Shown piece by piece: positions 20,893-31,947 of a stretch of 33,695 bases of DNA (positions are counted from its first letter, which is position 1; each line of letters starts with the position of its first letter). Position numbers and translations under genes: made by a program. Source of the stretch: Branchiostoma floridae (Eukaryota > Chordata > Leptocardii > Amphioxiformes > Branchiostomatidae); assembly GCF_000003815.2 (NCBI RefSeq), contig NW_023365724.1, positions 71,031-104,725 of the forward strand, given 5' to 3'. The notes under the pieces are model-generated. The model worked only from the letters and a program-made list of their open reading frames with translations. It was not told where the DNA came from and did not search any database.

Positions 20893-21480
20893 ACTGGTCC
20901 ACTGCTCTATACTGAATTGTTCATGATCTGATAGCATATGCTGTCAAAGTGATATTGTTGATATATTCCAATGTGTTTTCCCGAGGTCTTATTTGTAAAC
21001 AAGGAGAGATCTGACAACAATTTTATCAAGAAATGAAAAATATATATTTGTAAGCAAGGAGAGATCTGACAATGATTTTATCAAGAAATGAAAAATATAT
21101 ATATATATTGTATGTACAATCTTATCAAACATTTTAAACATGAGAGATGCTCTATTTTCAAGCCAAGCAATCTTACGTGATGTTGTTTCATAATCAATTG
21201 CTGTGAAGGAGACACGCAATCTGAAAATACAATGTGTGAAGTGTGTACAAGGCTGTGCTGTATATCTTGTTCTCAGCTTCGTGACGGATACAATTCTGAC
21301 TAGTGTTCATCATATTTGATATAAGAAAGTAAAAGCTTTTTTTCTCGGGAGGTTTCTTAAATGACTTAAATAAAGCAAAACGTGTCCGACTGCTGAAGTG
21401 TATAATGAGCTAAAAACGACAAAAAGGGCCAAGAGAGCATGCTATGGAGGCTAAGGTTTTTCGTGCCTGACCTAAAGTTC
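20893..21480 (+). other. 3' UTR and downstream flank of gene B
   Basis: Aligned with the gene A flank. A 55-bp block (TTTGTAA(A/G)C, AAGGAGAGATCTGACAA, ATCAAGAAATGAAAAATAT) is directly doubled at 20992-21106. AATAAA at 21367-21372 is the likely poly(A) signal. No other gene seen. Confidence 0.55.
20992..21106 (+). repeat. 55-bp direct duplication in the gene B 3' flank
   Basis: Two adjacent copies, each beginning TTTGTAA and containing GGAGAGATCTGACAA and TCAAGAAATGAAAAATATAT. Gene A has one copy, so it arose after the gene duplication. Confidence 0.85.
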
Positions 21481-22230
21481 CTGCCTTCCAGAAACAATGC
21501 AAATTTATTAACGGTGCACACCCCAGTTCTTCATTTGGTATGATAGTGCATGAGATATTTACTAAAAGAACCCTGTTATCATTTTTTGGCACAAAATCAC
21601 TTAAAAATGATTTATACGCCAATTTGGCGGGGTTTTTCTTCTGCGTTTTCGTCTTCACCGCCTCTGAGCGTCTCACCATATATGGTATATGACGAAATCA
21701 CATTCCCTGTGTGTATGACCAGGTGGCGGCCGTGCACGTGGTCAGCCCTGCTTGCTCTTATTAAAATTCATGAACACGCGTCGCAAACGTCATTCGGCGA
21801 ATGCGGGTGTTGTTAGAATATCTGCTGTTATCAAATTCATGAACGACGAATAATGACACGGTGTAAGGGCATTGTTCTCAGTGCTATTGTCACCAATTCA
21901 AATCAAATTTATTGTCACAAATCTCGTCGCAAGCACAAGATACGTAGGCACATTTTAGACAGGATGCCACCCTCAGTCAAGTGTAGCCTCTACCAGGCTC
22001 CGCGGATCGGTGGTCTAATTGTAGAAAGTGGACAAATAGAGTCAATAGTATGCTAGGAGAGTCAGCCGGCCAGAGGATTCATTTCAAGTGCAGGATTCAC
22101 CACAGAACAAGTCATCAACAACAGAGAGAAACAATATCGCAATCCCAATGCGAAAACCACAACGCCTAAAGCTCAGAGCTGTTTGGCATGATCGATTTGG
22201 CGGTGCTTTATAAGCCCCGCTGTTAACATC
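21481..22230. other. No gene recognised
   Basis: Mixed-composition sequence with no supported exon. It has two AAATTCATGAAC segments about 68 bp apart (21764, 21832), a CG-rich patch (21720-21800) and a short direct repeat of GGATTCA(T/C) around 22074-22100. Confidence 0.5.
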
Positions 22231-23105
22231 CATTGGCATAATACCGGTCGGTTTACTGCAATTTCTCAAGCAATGCTAATTTGGCAAATGATAAACGCAT
22301 CATTTTCTCCAGTTACATGATGCTGTTACAGCTTACCTTTGCCACTTCTTCTGTGTAAATTATTTTGTCTCTCTGGTCCTGCTAAAAACATAATATCGTA
22401 ATTGGAACACACTGCGGAATTGCACGGAGAACGGGCGCGTGGTTGGAAGGGGGTGCACTATACCGGTCGAACGAAACACGGCACAATTAACTGCCGCTAT
22501 GTACCTTTATACATCCTCTGTTGTTCCTTTCTTTCCTGTTAGTAGTTGCACAAAACAAAAATCTGCATGAGCATACAAAAAGTCATGAGAAAATGGGCGT
22601 ATACTGACAAGAATTTTCATTTAATTTTGATCCGTCACAACCGCTATGACGTAAAACTTTACTGCTGGCCGTAGCATTAAAAATGGCGGGAAAATGGCGG
22701 CGTACGTTCAATTTGACCCATTCAGCCGTAGATCCGGGCGATAATGCAACGGTTCCTCACACTTTTACACGAGTTGTAGGTCACCAAAAGAAATTCAAGA
22801 TTGCTGTTGAATCATGCTCGTCTTGCGCCGTGAGCACATGTGATTATTATCTACAAATCTGGCGATGAACGTGACAGTGTGTTTGTCCCACGACGAGCTC
22901 GCCTGCCCCGAAAATGACCTGAAAACTTTTGGCCTTGTTGTCTTCGAATGCATTGTTATCGATGCTTTGTAAATTATGTATTGGACACCTAGATGTCTGA
23001 AGTGTGCATACCTCAGAAATAACTATTGTTGCATGTGTAGATCTCTTTAAGTTCCACTATTTTTAATCGACCGGTATAAGGCTTATGACCGGTATTATGC
23101 CAATG
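22231..23105. mobile_element. 875-bp element with perfect 19-bp TIRs
   Basis: CATTGGCATAATACCGGTC (22231-22249) is exactly inverted at 23087-23105. TACCGGTCG recurs inside at about 22462, and CGACCGGTA at about 23069, like subterminal transposase sites. AT flanking TGGC.../...GCCA could be a 2-bp target duplication or part of the TIR. A 61-codon frame at 22683-22868 starts within AAAATGGCGGGAAAATGGCG, a string resembling YY1 and E2F sites; its product is not recognised. Superfamily undetermined. Confidence 0.65.
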
Positions 23106-24146
23106 CATGTTACACTGTCCACAATTAAAAGCCGCTCCGCGTCAAAAAAATAGAAGAAATCGGTCGAGAAAAGACAGAAAACACGCCAGATAAGTTAACG
23201 TCACATGGCCGCGGACTATAGTTTGCGACTTGCAATTTGCCAGGCAGGCCAACACTTATAGGCCAATTAACTCCAACCAAGAAGGTTATATACTAGGCTT
23301 TTATTCCTTGAACTTGGCAAAAGTCCTCTATTCAACCAGGCGGAAGTCTGGTAGTGACTAATCAACCGCCGCGCGGGTCGCCTTGCTGCCACACACACAC
23401 ACATGAACACATAAAAAAAAATAATGACATATGTATTAGCGTTGAATTATTATTTTTGAGAAGGTTCCGTTTATCACGGAACTGCTGTTGTTTCAGAAAT
23501 CTCACTGACTTTTGCTTGCAAACACGTAAATTCCTAACTTGCAACTACAGTATTCTCAGCGGCGCTCAACGCGTTCCTACGTTTCACCATTTGTGGTAAA
23601 CAAAGCCGACAAAGGGGTCCTTGAACACGCAGCTGGCCAGGTGCGGCGGGTTCGCGGTCTGCTAATAGAATTGTCTCGGTAGCCAATCAGCAAAGACTTC
23701 GTACTACTATAGTGGATCACGTGCGCAGTGCCGCGCATAATAAGGTTCTCGAGATCTGTTAGTTTATGTGAAAAATAAATGGACCTTTAAGGTTATAACA
23801 GACGTATAATTACTGCAATTGCTGAGTCCTTTTTAGACAAAATGCATACAAAACATTTAGATATATGAAACAGACTTCGTGCAAATATACAGTGGCTAAT
23901 AATCTTCGTTCATCAATATAATGTATTAGCTGATTAACTCTAGGTATAAAAACGGAATGTGATCCTTTTGTCTGAATACAATGTGCATAACTTTATATGT
24001 ATTTGTACTGATAATGTCATTGCAGTGCTGCCATGATATCCATTTGGATTTTTAAAAATTGCACTTTGCTAAAAACGGCTAATAAGCATATCTTGGTAAA
24101 GAGTTAAAAGTGTAGTGAAGTTTGTTTGGAGAGGTCTGCTTGTATG
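23106..24146. other. No gene recognised
   Basis: CG-containing sequence to about 23760 with a CCAAT box (23683) and GATCACGTGCGC (23714-23725), then AT-rich sequence. No exon with credible splice sites and coding character was found. Confidence 0.5.
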
Positions 24147-24245
24147 AAGATTACGCTTGTGACAACCTTGAAAAAGTGCAGTAATTGCCCTTGCCTTGTG
24201 TAAATAAGCAGGAAAACTTTAATCATAACCACGCTTTTGTCTGCT
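24147..24245 (+). repeat. 99-bp direct repeat, copy 1
   Basis: Matches 29799-29897 with a single visible mismatch (GAAAAAGT versus GAATAAGT); flanks do not match. Contains GATTACGCTTGTGACAACC and ends TTTTGTCTGCT. Origin unknown. Confidence 0.85.
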
Positions 24246-24340
24246 GTAAATCGTATGGCGGGTCGCCCAATGTCCTTGATCATGATCAGTTTCAGCCCCC
24301 TTTCAGACTTTATCTACTTTCACAGTCCAAAGTACACACC

Positions 24341-24440
24341 CTCCTACGCACGGTCCCCAACGGCTAGCTAACTGCCTGTTCCTCAACGGCTTGCTAACCA
24401 CAAGGAGTTTTAACACGACTGTGGTCCCCCTGCGTAGGAG
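24341..24440. repeat. Fold-back segment
   Basis: CTCCTACGCA (24341-24350) and TGCGTAGGAG (24431-24440) form a perfect 10-bp stem; GGTCCCC occurs just inside both arms. The loop holds two CAACGGCT(A)GCTAAC-like direct repeats. Confidence 0.55.
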
Positions 24441-24626
24441 AATGACAGTACAGTGTATTTCTATTTCTCTACTGGGCAAATCCCACTTCAAGGTTGTCCC
24501 GCCCACCAACACTGCTTGCGCCACTGAAAAACTACGATAAACAAGGTTTTATTATATGAAAGAGTGTAACAGTTAAAGCCTCCATACGTTAGCAACGACG
24601 ATAGACGAAACATGTACAACCAAATG

Positions 24627-25128
24627 CACTACCAAAAATGATTTTTGCTTGTTTTGCTTACCCCATGGACAATTCTTATATGAAGAAAAAATATTCTTGC
24701 AGGAAGAAAATGTAGAATAAAATTCTAAGCAAAACAAGCAAAACAAGAATCTACCAAAAAATCTTAATTCTCATGCAAAGAACAATTTTATTATTCTTCT
24801 TTGGTGAAGAAAATTTTTTCTCACACCTAAGAACTTTAAGCAAAATCTTCTTGTTTTTTCTTATGGTGCAAGAAAAAAAATCTAGAAATGCTTATTTTTT
24901 TAAAACTCTTAAGAAATACAAGAATTTTTGCTCTTGATGTAAGAAAAGTATTCTTGGTGTAAGAATATTAATCTCAAAAATGTCTAAAAAAATTCAAGCA
25001 AAAATTTGCCCCATGGACAAGCACGTTTTTCTTAGATTTCTTGGGGACAGAATAATTTTCTTCCTGGAAGATAAATTTTCTGTGAGGAAGAAAAACAAGA
25101 TACACAGAAAAAATCATTTTTGGTAGTG
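24627..25128. mobile_element. AT-rich MITE, 502 bp
   Basis: CACTACCAAAAATGATTTTT at 24627 is mirrored by AAAAATCATTTTTGGTAGTG ending 25128 (20-bp TIR). The interior is built from AAGAAAA / TTCTTG runs and two copies of CCCCATGGACAA. CACTA-type ends suggest a relative of CACTA elements, but the 3 bases on each side (ATG, TGG) do not match as a duplication. Confidence 0.75.
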
Positions 25129-25265
25129 TGGATATTACGAAGACTTTGCGTCTTATTTGGGAATTGGGACCATTCAGTCATGTCAGCTGCAATACCGTTC
25201 TCAACTGCTAGAGGTCGTGCTCTTGTTTTTCGCGTTGCTTCAATTAATCTCATCAGCAGAGGTAA

Positions 25266-25468
25266 CCAATGGGGAAAGACTCAGGTGTGAAATTGATCTC
25301 ATCAACAATAATGACCAATTGGGAAAGACTCCAAAGTAAGCCAGCCAATCGGAGTAAAGTGCATTTTTGTGACCAATGGTAAGCCAGGAATCTGGCAGTA
25401 GATCGACCAATGACGGAGCAGTAATTTTCCACGCGTCGTGTGCAGACCTTTATGTAGCTTGGCGCCAA
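25266..25468 (+). promoter_or_regulatory. CCAAT-box array with E2F palindrome
   Basis: Five CCAAT pentamers, all in the same direction, at 25266, 25315, 25345, 25373 and 25407, followed by the perfect palindrome TTGGCGCCAA (25459-25468), a consensus-like E2F site. The first two boxes lie in a 49-bp direct duplication (AATTAATCTCATCA / AATTGATCTCATCA, then GGGAAAGACTC). NF-Y plus E2F sites are the classic layout of S-phase promoters. The gene at 25676 starts about 200 bp downstream. Binding is inferred from motif only. Confidence 0.6.
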
Positions 25469-25554
25469 GAGAGCGCGTCACTTACGGTCACTACCAGCCG
25501 GGCCAGGACCGTCCGTGTCTTCTGCTGAGACAGCAATTTTAAGCCGAAATGTCT

Positions 25555-25599
25555 ATACTATGTCTATGTCACGACGGCCCACGTGAAAAGACATAGTAT
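25555..25599 (+). other. Hairpin in the presumed 5' leader
   Basis: ATACTATGTCT (25555-25565) pairs exactly with AGACATAGTAT (25589-25599), and inside it TCACG (25569) pairs with CGTGA (25582). It lies between the promoter array and the ATG at 25676. Confidence 0.55.
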
Positions 25600-25675
25600 T
25601 ACCACCAGTGGCTACTAAAATGCCACTGAATGGGGCTTCGCAGTGAGTTCAGAGCATTTACGAGACGTCAAGACA

Positions 25676-26754
25676 ATGCTCGAGGACATGCAAGGACTTA
25701 CTTCTAAAGGTAAGACAGACTTTACTTCTTAGCCGGCTGGCATGTTGTCAGGATGTGGGCCGGGTAGAGCCTATAAGACGGAGACAACTTACGAAATACT
25801 TCATTTTAGTAACAGAACCTAAACCGTCTTATCCTCCCAGTTATTCCGGACTTTTAAGTGTTTGGATTTTGTCTTGCGGCGTCTAACGGTTTCACTTCAA
25901 TAAACCACGCACTCGAAAACGTCCAGATTTTCGATTCAATTGTCCATTTCTCTTTCAGCTTAGCCCAACTACAAGTGATGCGTGAAAAGAAGACATTCCC
26001 TGGATTCATCAGATGCCCGTCCTTATGTTAATCATAGACAATGAGCTGATGAACATGCAGTCTACCAGACATCCGACAAGATATTGTACTGTACTTTGTG
26101 AAAGTATGCCCTCGGCAGTTTATAGCACTAGCTCTGTCGGTGGTGTTCATTATGCAAAATAATCCGTCATTGCCATCGGCTTCACGGCCGTTGACCGTTT
26201 TGTTAGTTGTATCAATGGTGCAGTAGCTGAAGCATGTCTGTTCTACCCTTTTCACAGAAATGTCTGGTAAGGGAGGTGTCAAGCGCCGGCGCCAGTCACT
26301 GAATGTGCTTCGCGACATTGAGTGCATCACGAAGTACAAGCTAAGGTCCTGCAAGGACCTAGACGTCAAGCGATTCTACGGACTCCTTATGGTTTCTAAG
26401 GTGAGATGGCAAGCTAGAGAATGAAGTCCGCTATACATTCAGGACATTCAATCGCGTTTGTCTTTTTTATCTTTGAGTAATGAGCAACGTAAAATGCCTG
26501 ATATTTAGGTGATAGAAATGCACTTGCAAACTTCTAGAATTCGTATCAAATACCCCAATACTCTATATGCATATGCAAGACAACAGAGCAATGTTAGCCC
26601 GTCTCATCCTAATGAATTGACTTTCATTTTCTTGCAGTCACAAGAAGCTGTGAAGGAGACATCTCTCAGTGGCGTTCAGGACCTTACTGATGTCATCAAT
26701 CCCGGCCAGGACAACGACGTACAACAATGTTCATGGCGGGACTGGTCCTGTTGA
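25676..26754 (+). CDS. Small three-exon gene with histone H4-like N-terminal half
   Basis: Exons 25676-25709, 26258-26400 and 26638-26754 have GT/AG junctions (phases 1 and 0), join in one frame and give 97 residues. A second in-frame ATG begins exon 2 (26260), where the product reads MSGKGGVKRRR. From there the order GKGGxKRxR, VLRD, ITK, VKR and GL follows that of histone H4 (its residues 11-20, 21-24, 29-31, 43-45, 48-49) with nearly the same spacing. After exon 2 the likeness fades. The C-terminal half of the H4 fold (TVTAMDVVYALKRQG region) is absent and the protein ends CSWRDWSC. Canonical H4 genes are intronless and 103 codons long. This may be a divergent histone-fold protein, a decayed H4 copy with a new 3' end, or chance. 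Another open frame overlaps exon 3 and runs to about 26842. Confidence 0.4.
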
Positions 26755-27475
26755 AAGATATCGTCCGATGCCAAGTACGCCATCTCCACACGTCCGGAAA
26801 GATCGGTGCTGGTGTGTACGCCCTGCCAGAGGACCTGAACTGTTGAGTTATGTTGTTCCCGATTTACACTTCCCATGCCTTTCAACATCTTGTAGGCATG
26901 GGCTGGGATTTATCGGCATGATAGGAAGTAAATGATTTGTGATGTTGCGTTTATACTTATTATATATAGCTTTAACTGATCTTGCCGTTTCATTCTGTCT
27001 ACCTGTGGCATTGTTAGCAGGGCTGATCACAATCTCTTGGTTGGTGGTAAAGGTGTTTGAGTGTGTTTTGTTGACATCTCGAGGAATGTTGCTGGTAGTT
27101 GGCTAGGATGTTTTGTGAGTGGGGGCTACTTTTGCACACGGGGCTTTAGTCCGTTTCTGTGGTGTATAGGCACATTGTGTGACTGGTTTGGTTTCCGTGA
27201 CTCTGTCGAGGGCTGGGGTCGTATTCGGAGTTGCTGTGAAGTTCAATCCTTTAGGGAACAGGGACTTTTCTGGTTCTGTGAGCTTATGACGGCCTGGGTT
27301 TTTCGGCCATCTGTTGTCCTTTCTGTTTTATGTCGTGGTCGGTGGCCGTCGGGAGCCTAGACCATCACATAATCTGCCTTGTGTCGTTATCTTGGGTCCC
27401 GAACCAAGACAATGACACGGGGCCAGAAAGGAAGGCAGGTGGTTGAAGAGCTTGGGTTGTTATGAGCTCATAGTT
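26755..27475. other. No gene recognised; GT-rich stretch
   Basis: 27050-27360 is strongly G+T rich on the plus strand, which by itself keeps one frame open for about 100 codons. Probably flank of the retroelement remnant that follows. Confidence 0.4.
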
Positions 27476-27760
27476 CCAGGGAAGTTCTTGTTCTCTGAAG
27501 GACTGGACTTTGCAGTAACTTCGGATGCAATTCCGGCCGTCGACATGGTCACAGTAACCGAATTAGCCATACATCGGGCCTGTATACCGCAGAACAGACT
27601 GAAGCGCTGTGTGTAGAAGTAGCCACTGCTCTCAGAATGTCCTAACCCCTACCAACAACATGACTTGGGATGTCATCGAAACTTACTCAGCACCTTGCCG
27701 CCCATCATGAGGTCATGATTCTCTCCGCTGATAATGCTTCAGGTAGACAGTTGGACTGAA
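27476..27760 (+). mobile_element. Broken Penelope-like retroelement fragment
   Basis: Translated pieces EGLDFAVTSDAIPAVDMV and, one frameshift later, EVATALRMS then EVMILSADNASG correspond in order to the conserved stretch upstream of the reverse-transcriptase core in Penelope-like ORFs (a GLNFAVTP-type motif, a xxLRxxVxxxLR helix, an xxxILPADKGxA motif). At least two in-frame stops (around 27644 and 27659) and one frameshift are present. No catalytic core or GIY-YIG part is seen here, so it is dead. Confidence 0.6.
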
Positions 27761-29798
27761 ATATTTCTAGGTTGAACCTAGAACTGAAATCATCATCACA
27801 GAGCAAGTGTACTTCCTGGCATGCCCCCGGCAGTGTATAGATATAGATGTTCTTGTTAAAGACTTTTACACAATGTCAAGTGTACAATTTCAGTCGCCAT
27901 GTATATTGCTATATTAGATACATGTACGTTCAGTTTACATGTATGATGTACTCACAGCAGCTCTGTCCATTTGTTTCAATAAAATGTATTACTATCATGC
28001 CATTCCAGTATAGGAGTGGCTGGCACTGAATTGATTTTCCTTGTTTTTTTGTTCTTAAAGGCAAGAACAAAAAGACATTTAGTCACTTAGCAATCAGCTA
28101 TTGATTTGTTTTTGTATTTGGCTTCGTAATTCCATAAAAGACGCAAGTGTGTACAAGTGGCTTACAATGTAGTAGATGCCGATATTGTCAATGTTAGAGG
28201 TTACTTGGAGCCTTTTAAATTTGCCAATTTTTTAAAATTCCGCTGCTTAAGGCTTCGGCTGACGGCCTACACTACACGAATACACACATACTAACAGACT
28301 AACCCAAACACACACACAGCCCACACATATTTATAGAACACTAATAACAACACAAGATGCCCTAGCCTTACGCTGTAACTTGAAGGAAAAACTTTTATGA
28401 GACTTAAAGTATAAACGGCTTCAATTTGCCTCTAGTTAAGTTCTATACATATCACTAGTTAGATTAGATAGCACTTTTTGCTAAGGTAGCATCATTTTTA
28501 GCGTTTTAGCTTTAGTTAGTGATATTTTTAATTTATTTAGTTTAGTAGGCATGTTAAGTCACTAGTTTTAAACATTCGTAAGTTTGAAAGTGGCTAGTTA
28601 TATTAAGAAATTAACAAGGTCCTCGAGCATCTTCATGGCGTACAGTAAGCGCCGTTAGCCGCTGAGCAAGTTCCATTGATTTTTATTTCGGCACTGTTGC
28701 CGTAGAGTCAATGCTGACGTACTGTGTTCTGCATATACATGGTGTCCAGATTTGATGTAGTCAGTAGCCTTTTCTAAGGTTTGCACATGTATTACGCTAC
28801 TAGCAATGCATGGTATAGATATGATTTCGTAGTTTAATTAGCTGTATTCATTTCATAAAAAAAGGTCTTTTGCTCTCAATTAGTTTTCATATTTCATGCA
28901 TTTTGTTGCTTTTTTTAGCTTTTCTAGTACAAGACTGGCCACCTTGTTCTAGAAAGCTACTTTGTTAAAACATTTAATGAGCTTTGAGATCAAAGGACTC
29001 TTTTACTCTCACTGGTAGTTTTACTCAATTTTAGTCAATCAAAAGTGTACAATATCGATCTTGGTCAGTATGTATTTGGCATGATCGAACATGTGCTATG
29101 CAATAAACGTTTTAAGCCAGGTGTGATTTTATTCATCCCTTTTAACACCCCCAACCTGAAATGTATGGTATCACCCACCCTAAATACTTTATACGTGAAA
29201 TGGGTGGTACTATGAATTTATTGTCCCCATCTTCAATCCCATTCTCTGATGAAATGAACCACCCCATAACTTTTAGATCCAACAGTGTAAATGACAGACT
29301 AGACTCAAAATGCTCCTTGTGTATAGATATTCATATATTCCGATATTTTTCATCGGAGTGAAAATGATAAATCACACAGTGCTCAGTACAACTCAAAACA
29401 ATAACATTTCAATATCTTTCCCAAGTACTTTTCAAAAGTGACAACAGTTGGAAGAAATTTAAGAAAAAAGGTTTAAATGCACGTCTTTAAGCTCTGAAAT
29501 TTGGCCTATTACCCAGAATAAACCAATTTCTCAAATTGGAATCTGCAGTAACCAAGACGACCGATATGAGTGCTTATGTCAATCTTTTGGAGTGGAGGGT
29601 GATTTTGTGCAATACTGGGAAAGACCAAAAATAACACAGGGACTGTCTGTCTGTTACTTAATGTCACGATCGATCTTACACAGTGACAAATGGATTTGCA
29701 ACAAGCTTAGTACCCATTTGACATATGTGAAATCTTTATTGATACAGCAACTTTCGTAAGATCAATTACTACTACTGCAAAAAATATGGTTTATAATA
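27761..29798. other. AT-rich stretch, no gene recognised
   Basis: No supported exon. It includes simple CA-rich sequence (28290-28330) and a TTAGT / TAGTTA-rich patch (28430-28620). The frame at 29161-29361 has no splice or composition support. Confidence 0.5.
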
Positions 29799-29897
29799 AA
29801 GATTACGCTTGTGACAACCTTGAATAAGTGCAGTAATTGCCCTTGCCTTGTGTAAATAAGCAGGAAAACTTTAATCATAACCACGCTTTTGTCTGCT
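29799..29897 (+). repeat. 99-bp direct repeat, copy 2
   Basis: Same orientation as 24147-24245 and one mismatch away; starts AAGATTACGC and ends GTCTGCT. Confidence 0.85.
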
Positions 29898-29991
29898 ACT
29901 GTCGTAATACTAACGTTTAGGGTCGCATAACGTGTTAACGCATCTGTAGAAAAATTACAACACAATTTGCGTTTGTGAAATAAAACCATGT

Positions 29992-30056
29992 TTTCTTGAA
30001 GTAAAACGGTGCCTTCTTGAAAACCTTTTTTTCTTGAAGTAAAACGGTGCCTTCTT
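29992..30056 (+). repeat. Two-copy tandem repeat
   Basis: TTCTTGAAGTAAAACGGTGC followed by CTTCTT occurs twice, about 37 bp apart. Confidence 0.75.
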
Positions 30057-30280
30057 TGTTAATGTGTGAAACACTAGCATGTTGTGTGCGTGTTGTTATC
30101 AAGAAATAAAAGTTTGATTACCGTATACATAATAAAAATAGTAACACGTTATAGAAGCAACGTAGTTCCAGGTCATTCTCACATGGGATTAATTTTTTTT
30201 TTCAAATTCAATTCCTAGTTTCAAATTGTAATCACGCCACTGGCTGTCAAAACCTTTTTTTTAATGATAAACCTTTTTAA

Positions 30281-30282
<2 letters not shown>

Positions 30283-30313
<31 letters not shown>
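30283..30313 (+). repeat. (ATTG)n microsatellite
   Basis: About seven ATTG units in a row directly before the start of block U2, perhaps marking a duplication boundary. Confidence 0.9.
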
Positions 30314-30314
<1 letters not shown>

Positions 30315-31947
30315 AATGCCAGGTAAAATATATTTGAACTTGAAGTTTTCAAGTTATATGCATGCTGGTGACTAACATACAGACCCAACACATGGCCTCA
30401 CTGAAAACGGACAGGTCTATTTTACATGGGTGCACTGGAAGAGTCCATTCTTGCATAGGAGGTATTTCTATTTCTACATTCATGTTAAGACTAGGGTGAT
30501 AATGCAAAGACCCTTGTGCTATATGGCCTATCGATTTGATGAACTCTTGACTTTAAATGAATCTTTTTTAATCTTTGTGTGTTTGCCGTCTTTTTTAGTC
30601 AATACAGTACTTGTATGCTTTTTATTCCCATTATGAAGAAAAGAATGCAGAGACGCCCCCAACGTGCCACAGCTTCAGTAATATACCCGCTAAACAAGAA
30701 CACAGTTTCTAATCTTCGTAAATGGCACGTATATACTGAAAATCGCTCTGGTATATATATGGCCGGAGCGCTAAAGCGCTGTTGTGATCTTAGCCGAGGC
30801 GCCTCCTTGTTGTAACGGTTTATCTGTTTAAGGGCCTTTTTGTTCTCGATAATGCAAAGGTACGGGTGATAATTAAAGTGCATACACTTTTACATACCTC
30901 TATGGAAAGGCTGGAAGAATACTAATGTTTTCATGTCTTGGAGCAATGTAAATAGCATCATCTCATCAATATGGTGAAAATAGTCATTGTCGGGAAAGCG
31001 CCACCAAGCGACTTTCTCGAGGGCGACAGGTGCAACACTGAAATGACGAATCAGCACCAAGGATATCGCCCGTCTTTGCCTTTTCCGGGGTTGTCGGCGG
31101 GTATCAATATTTGGTTGTATGTAAATAAAAACAAAATATGCATTGTAGCGTAAAAATGGTGGCCTCATCCGCCGACTCATAATTCGTTACGTTACAATAG
31201 TTCAATGAATTCTAGAGAGTGTTGGTTTTCTAGTCATTCCGCGAGAGAAAGTAGTCCATTCTACGAACGAACTATTTTGCAGACAACTTAGGGTGAATAA
31301 ACCAAAGTTCTAATTTTCTAGTTAATTTAACTATCCAGCCTTCTTTATTGGCCTATCTAAGATATTGAATTGTCATATAATGTACATTTAGTTCCAAGTT
31401 TATTCACCGCCACAACCCGGTTGTTATTCTTGTGGTCATCCGCGGTACGGAACAGGAATGATGAAACGATCGTTGTATTCCGAAAACGCTTACATGTTCT
31501 GTTATGTACAACCGAAATAGATCAAGTCAAGTAGATTATCGCTGCCTGTTCACAAACAACAGTTTAAAGTCTAGAAAGGGGCTAATACATTAGAAATAGT
31601 CCAAAACAAGTAATGTGTTGGCTTATTTCTAACAGTGACAATCCAGGATCATTCCTCCTTGCGTTCGATTTTCTTCCTGTTTACCCAGGTTGCCATGGAC
31701 ACAGGTTCCACACAGATGACAAGTTCCAGTCCGTGAACTAGGTGGGAAAATTTGTTCTCTCTCTTTAAAACGCAGAAAATAGGTAAAAATACTAGTAAAA
31801 AGTCACAAGTCTTTGTCACGTTTTACGTCTAGCTCTTATGTACACGCCTCCAAGGGAATTAGAGCTCCCAAAAGCGCCAATGTTTTGGCTAATCTAAGCA
31901 GAAACAAGTTCATGTCACTGTTTGCGGGCCTACATTTTCAAGGTCAA
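30314..31947. repeat. Block U2: second copy of the gene B upstream region
   Basis: Colinear with the end of the 154-bp array and with 7691-11098, but without the R3 and Harbinger insertions. It starts with one array unit (AAAATGCCAGGTAAA), then ACTGAAAACGGAC, and ends at TTTTCAAGGTCAA. In gene B the equivalent point is followed by about 230 bp and the ATG exon. Here it is followed by unrelated sequence and the SWIM gene. It includes the second copies of both conserved islands (31404-31476 and 31637-31742). Confidence 0.8.

Noticed and set aside
20893-21400. Selenocysteine insertion element behind the gene B TGA
   Set aside because: No arrangement of ATGA, unpaired AA and GA with a convincing stem was found by eye. 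A simple nonsense change remains the first choice.
22683-22868. 61-codon frame as a stand-alone gene
   Set aside because: Kept only as part of the TIR element description. Too short and unsupported to call a gene.
27061-27360. 99-codon plus-strand frame
   Set aside because: Strong G+T bias explains the lack of stops; no domain, no splice support.
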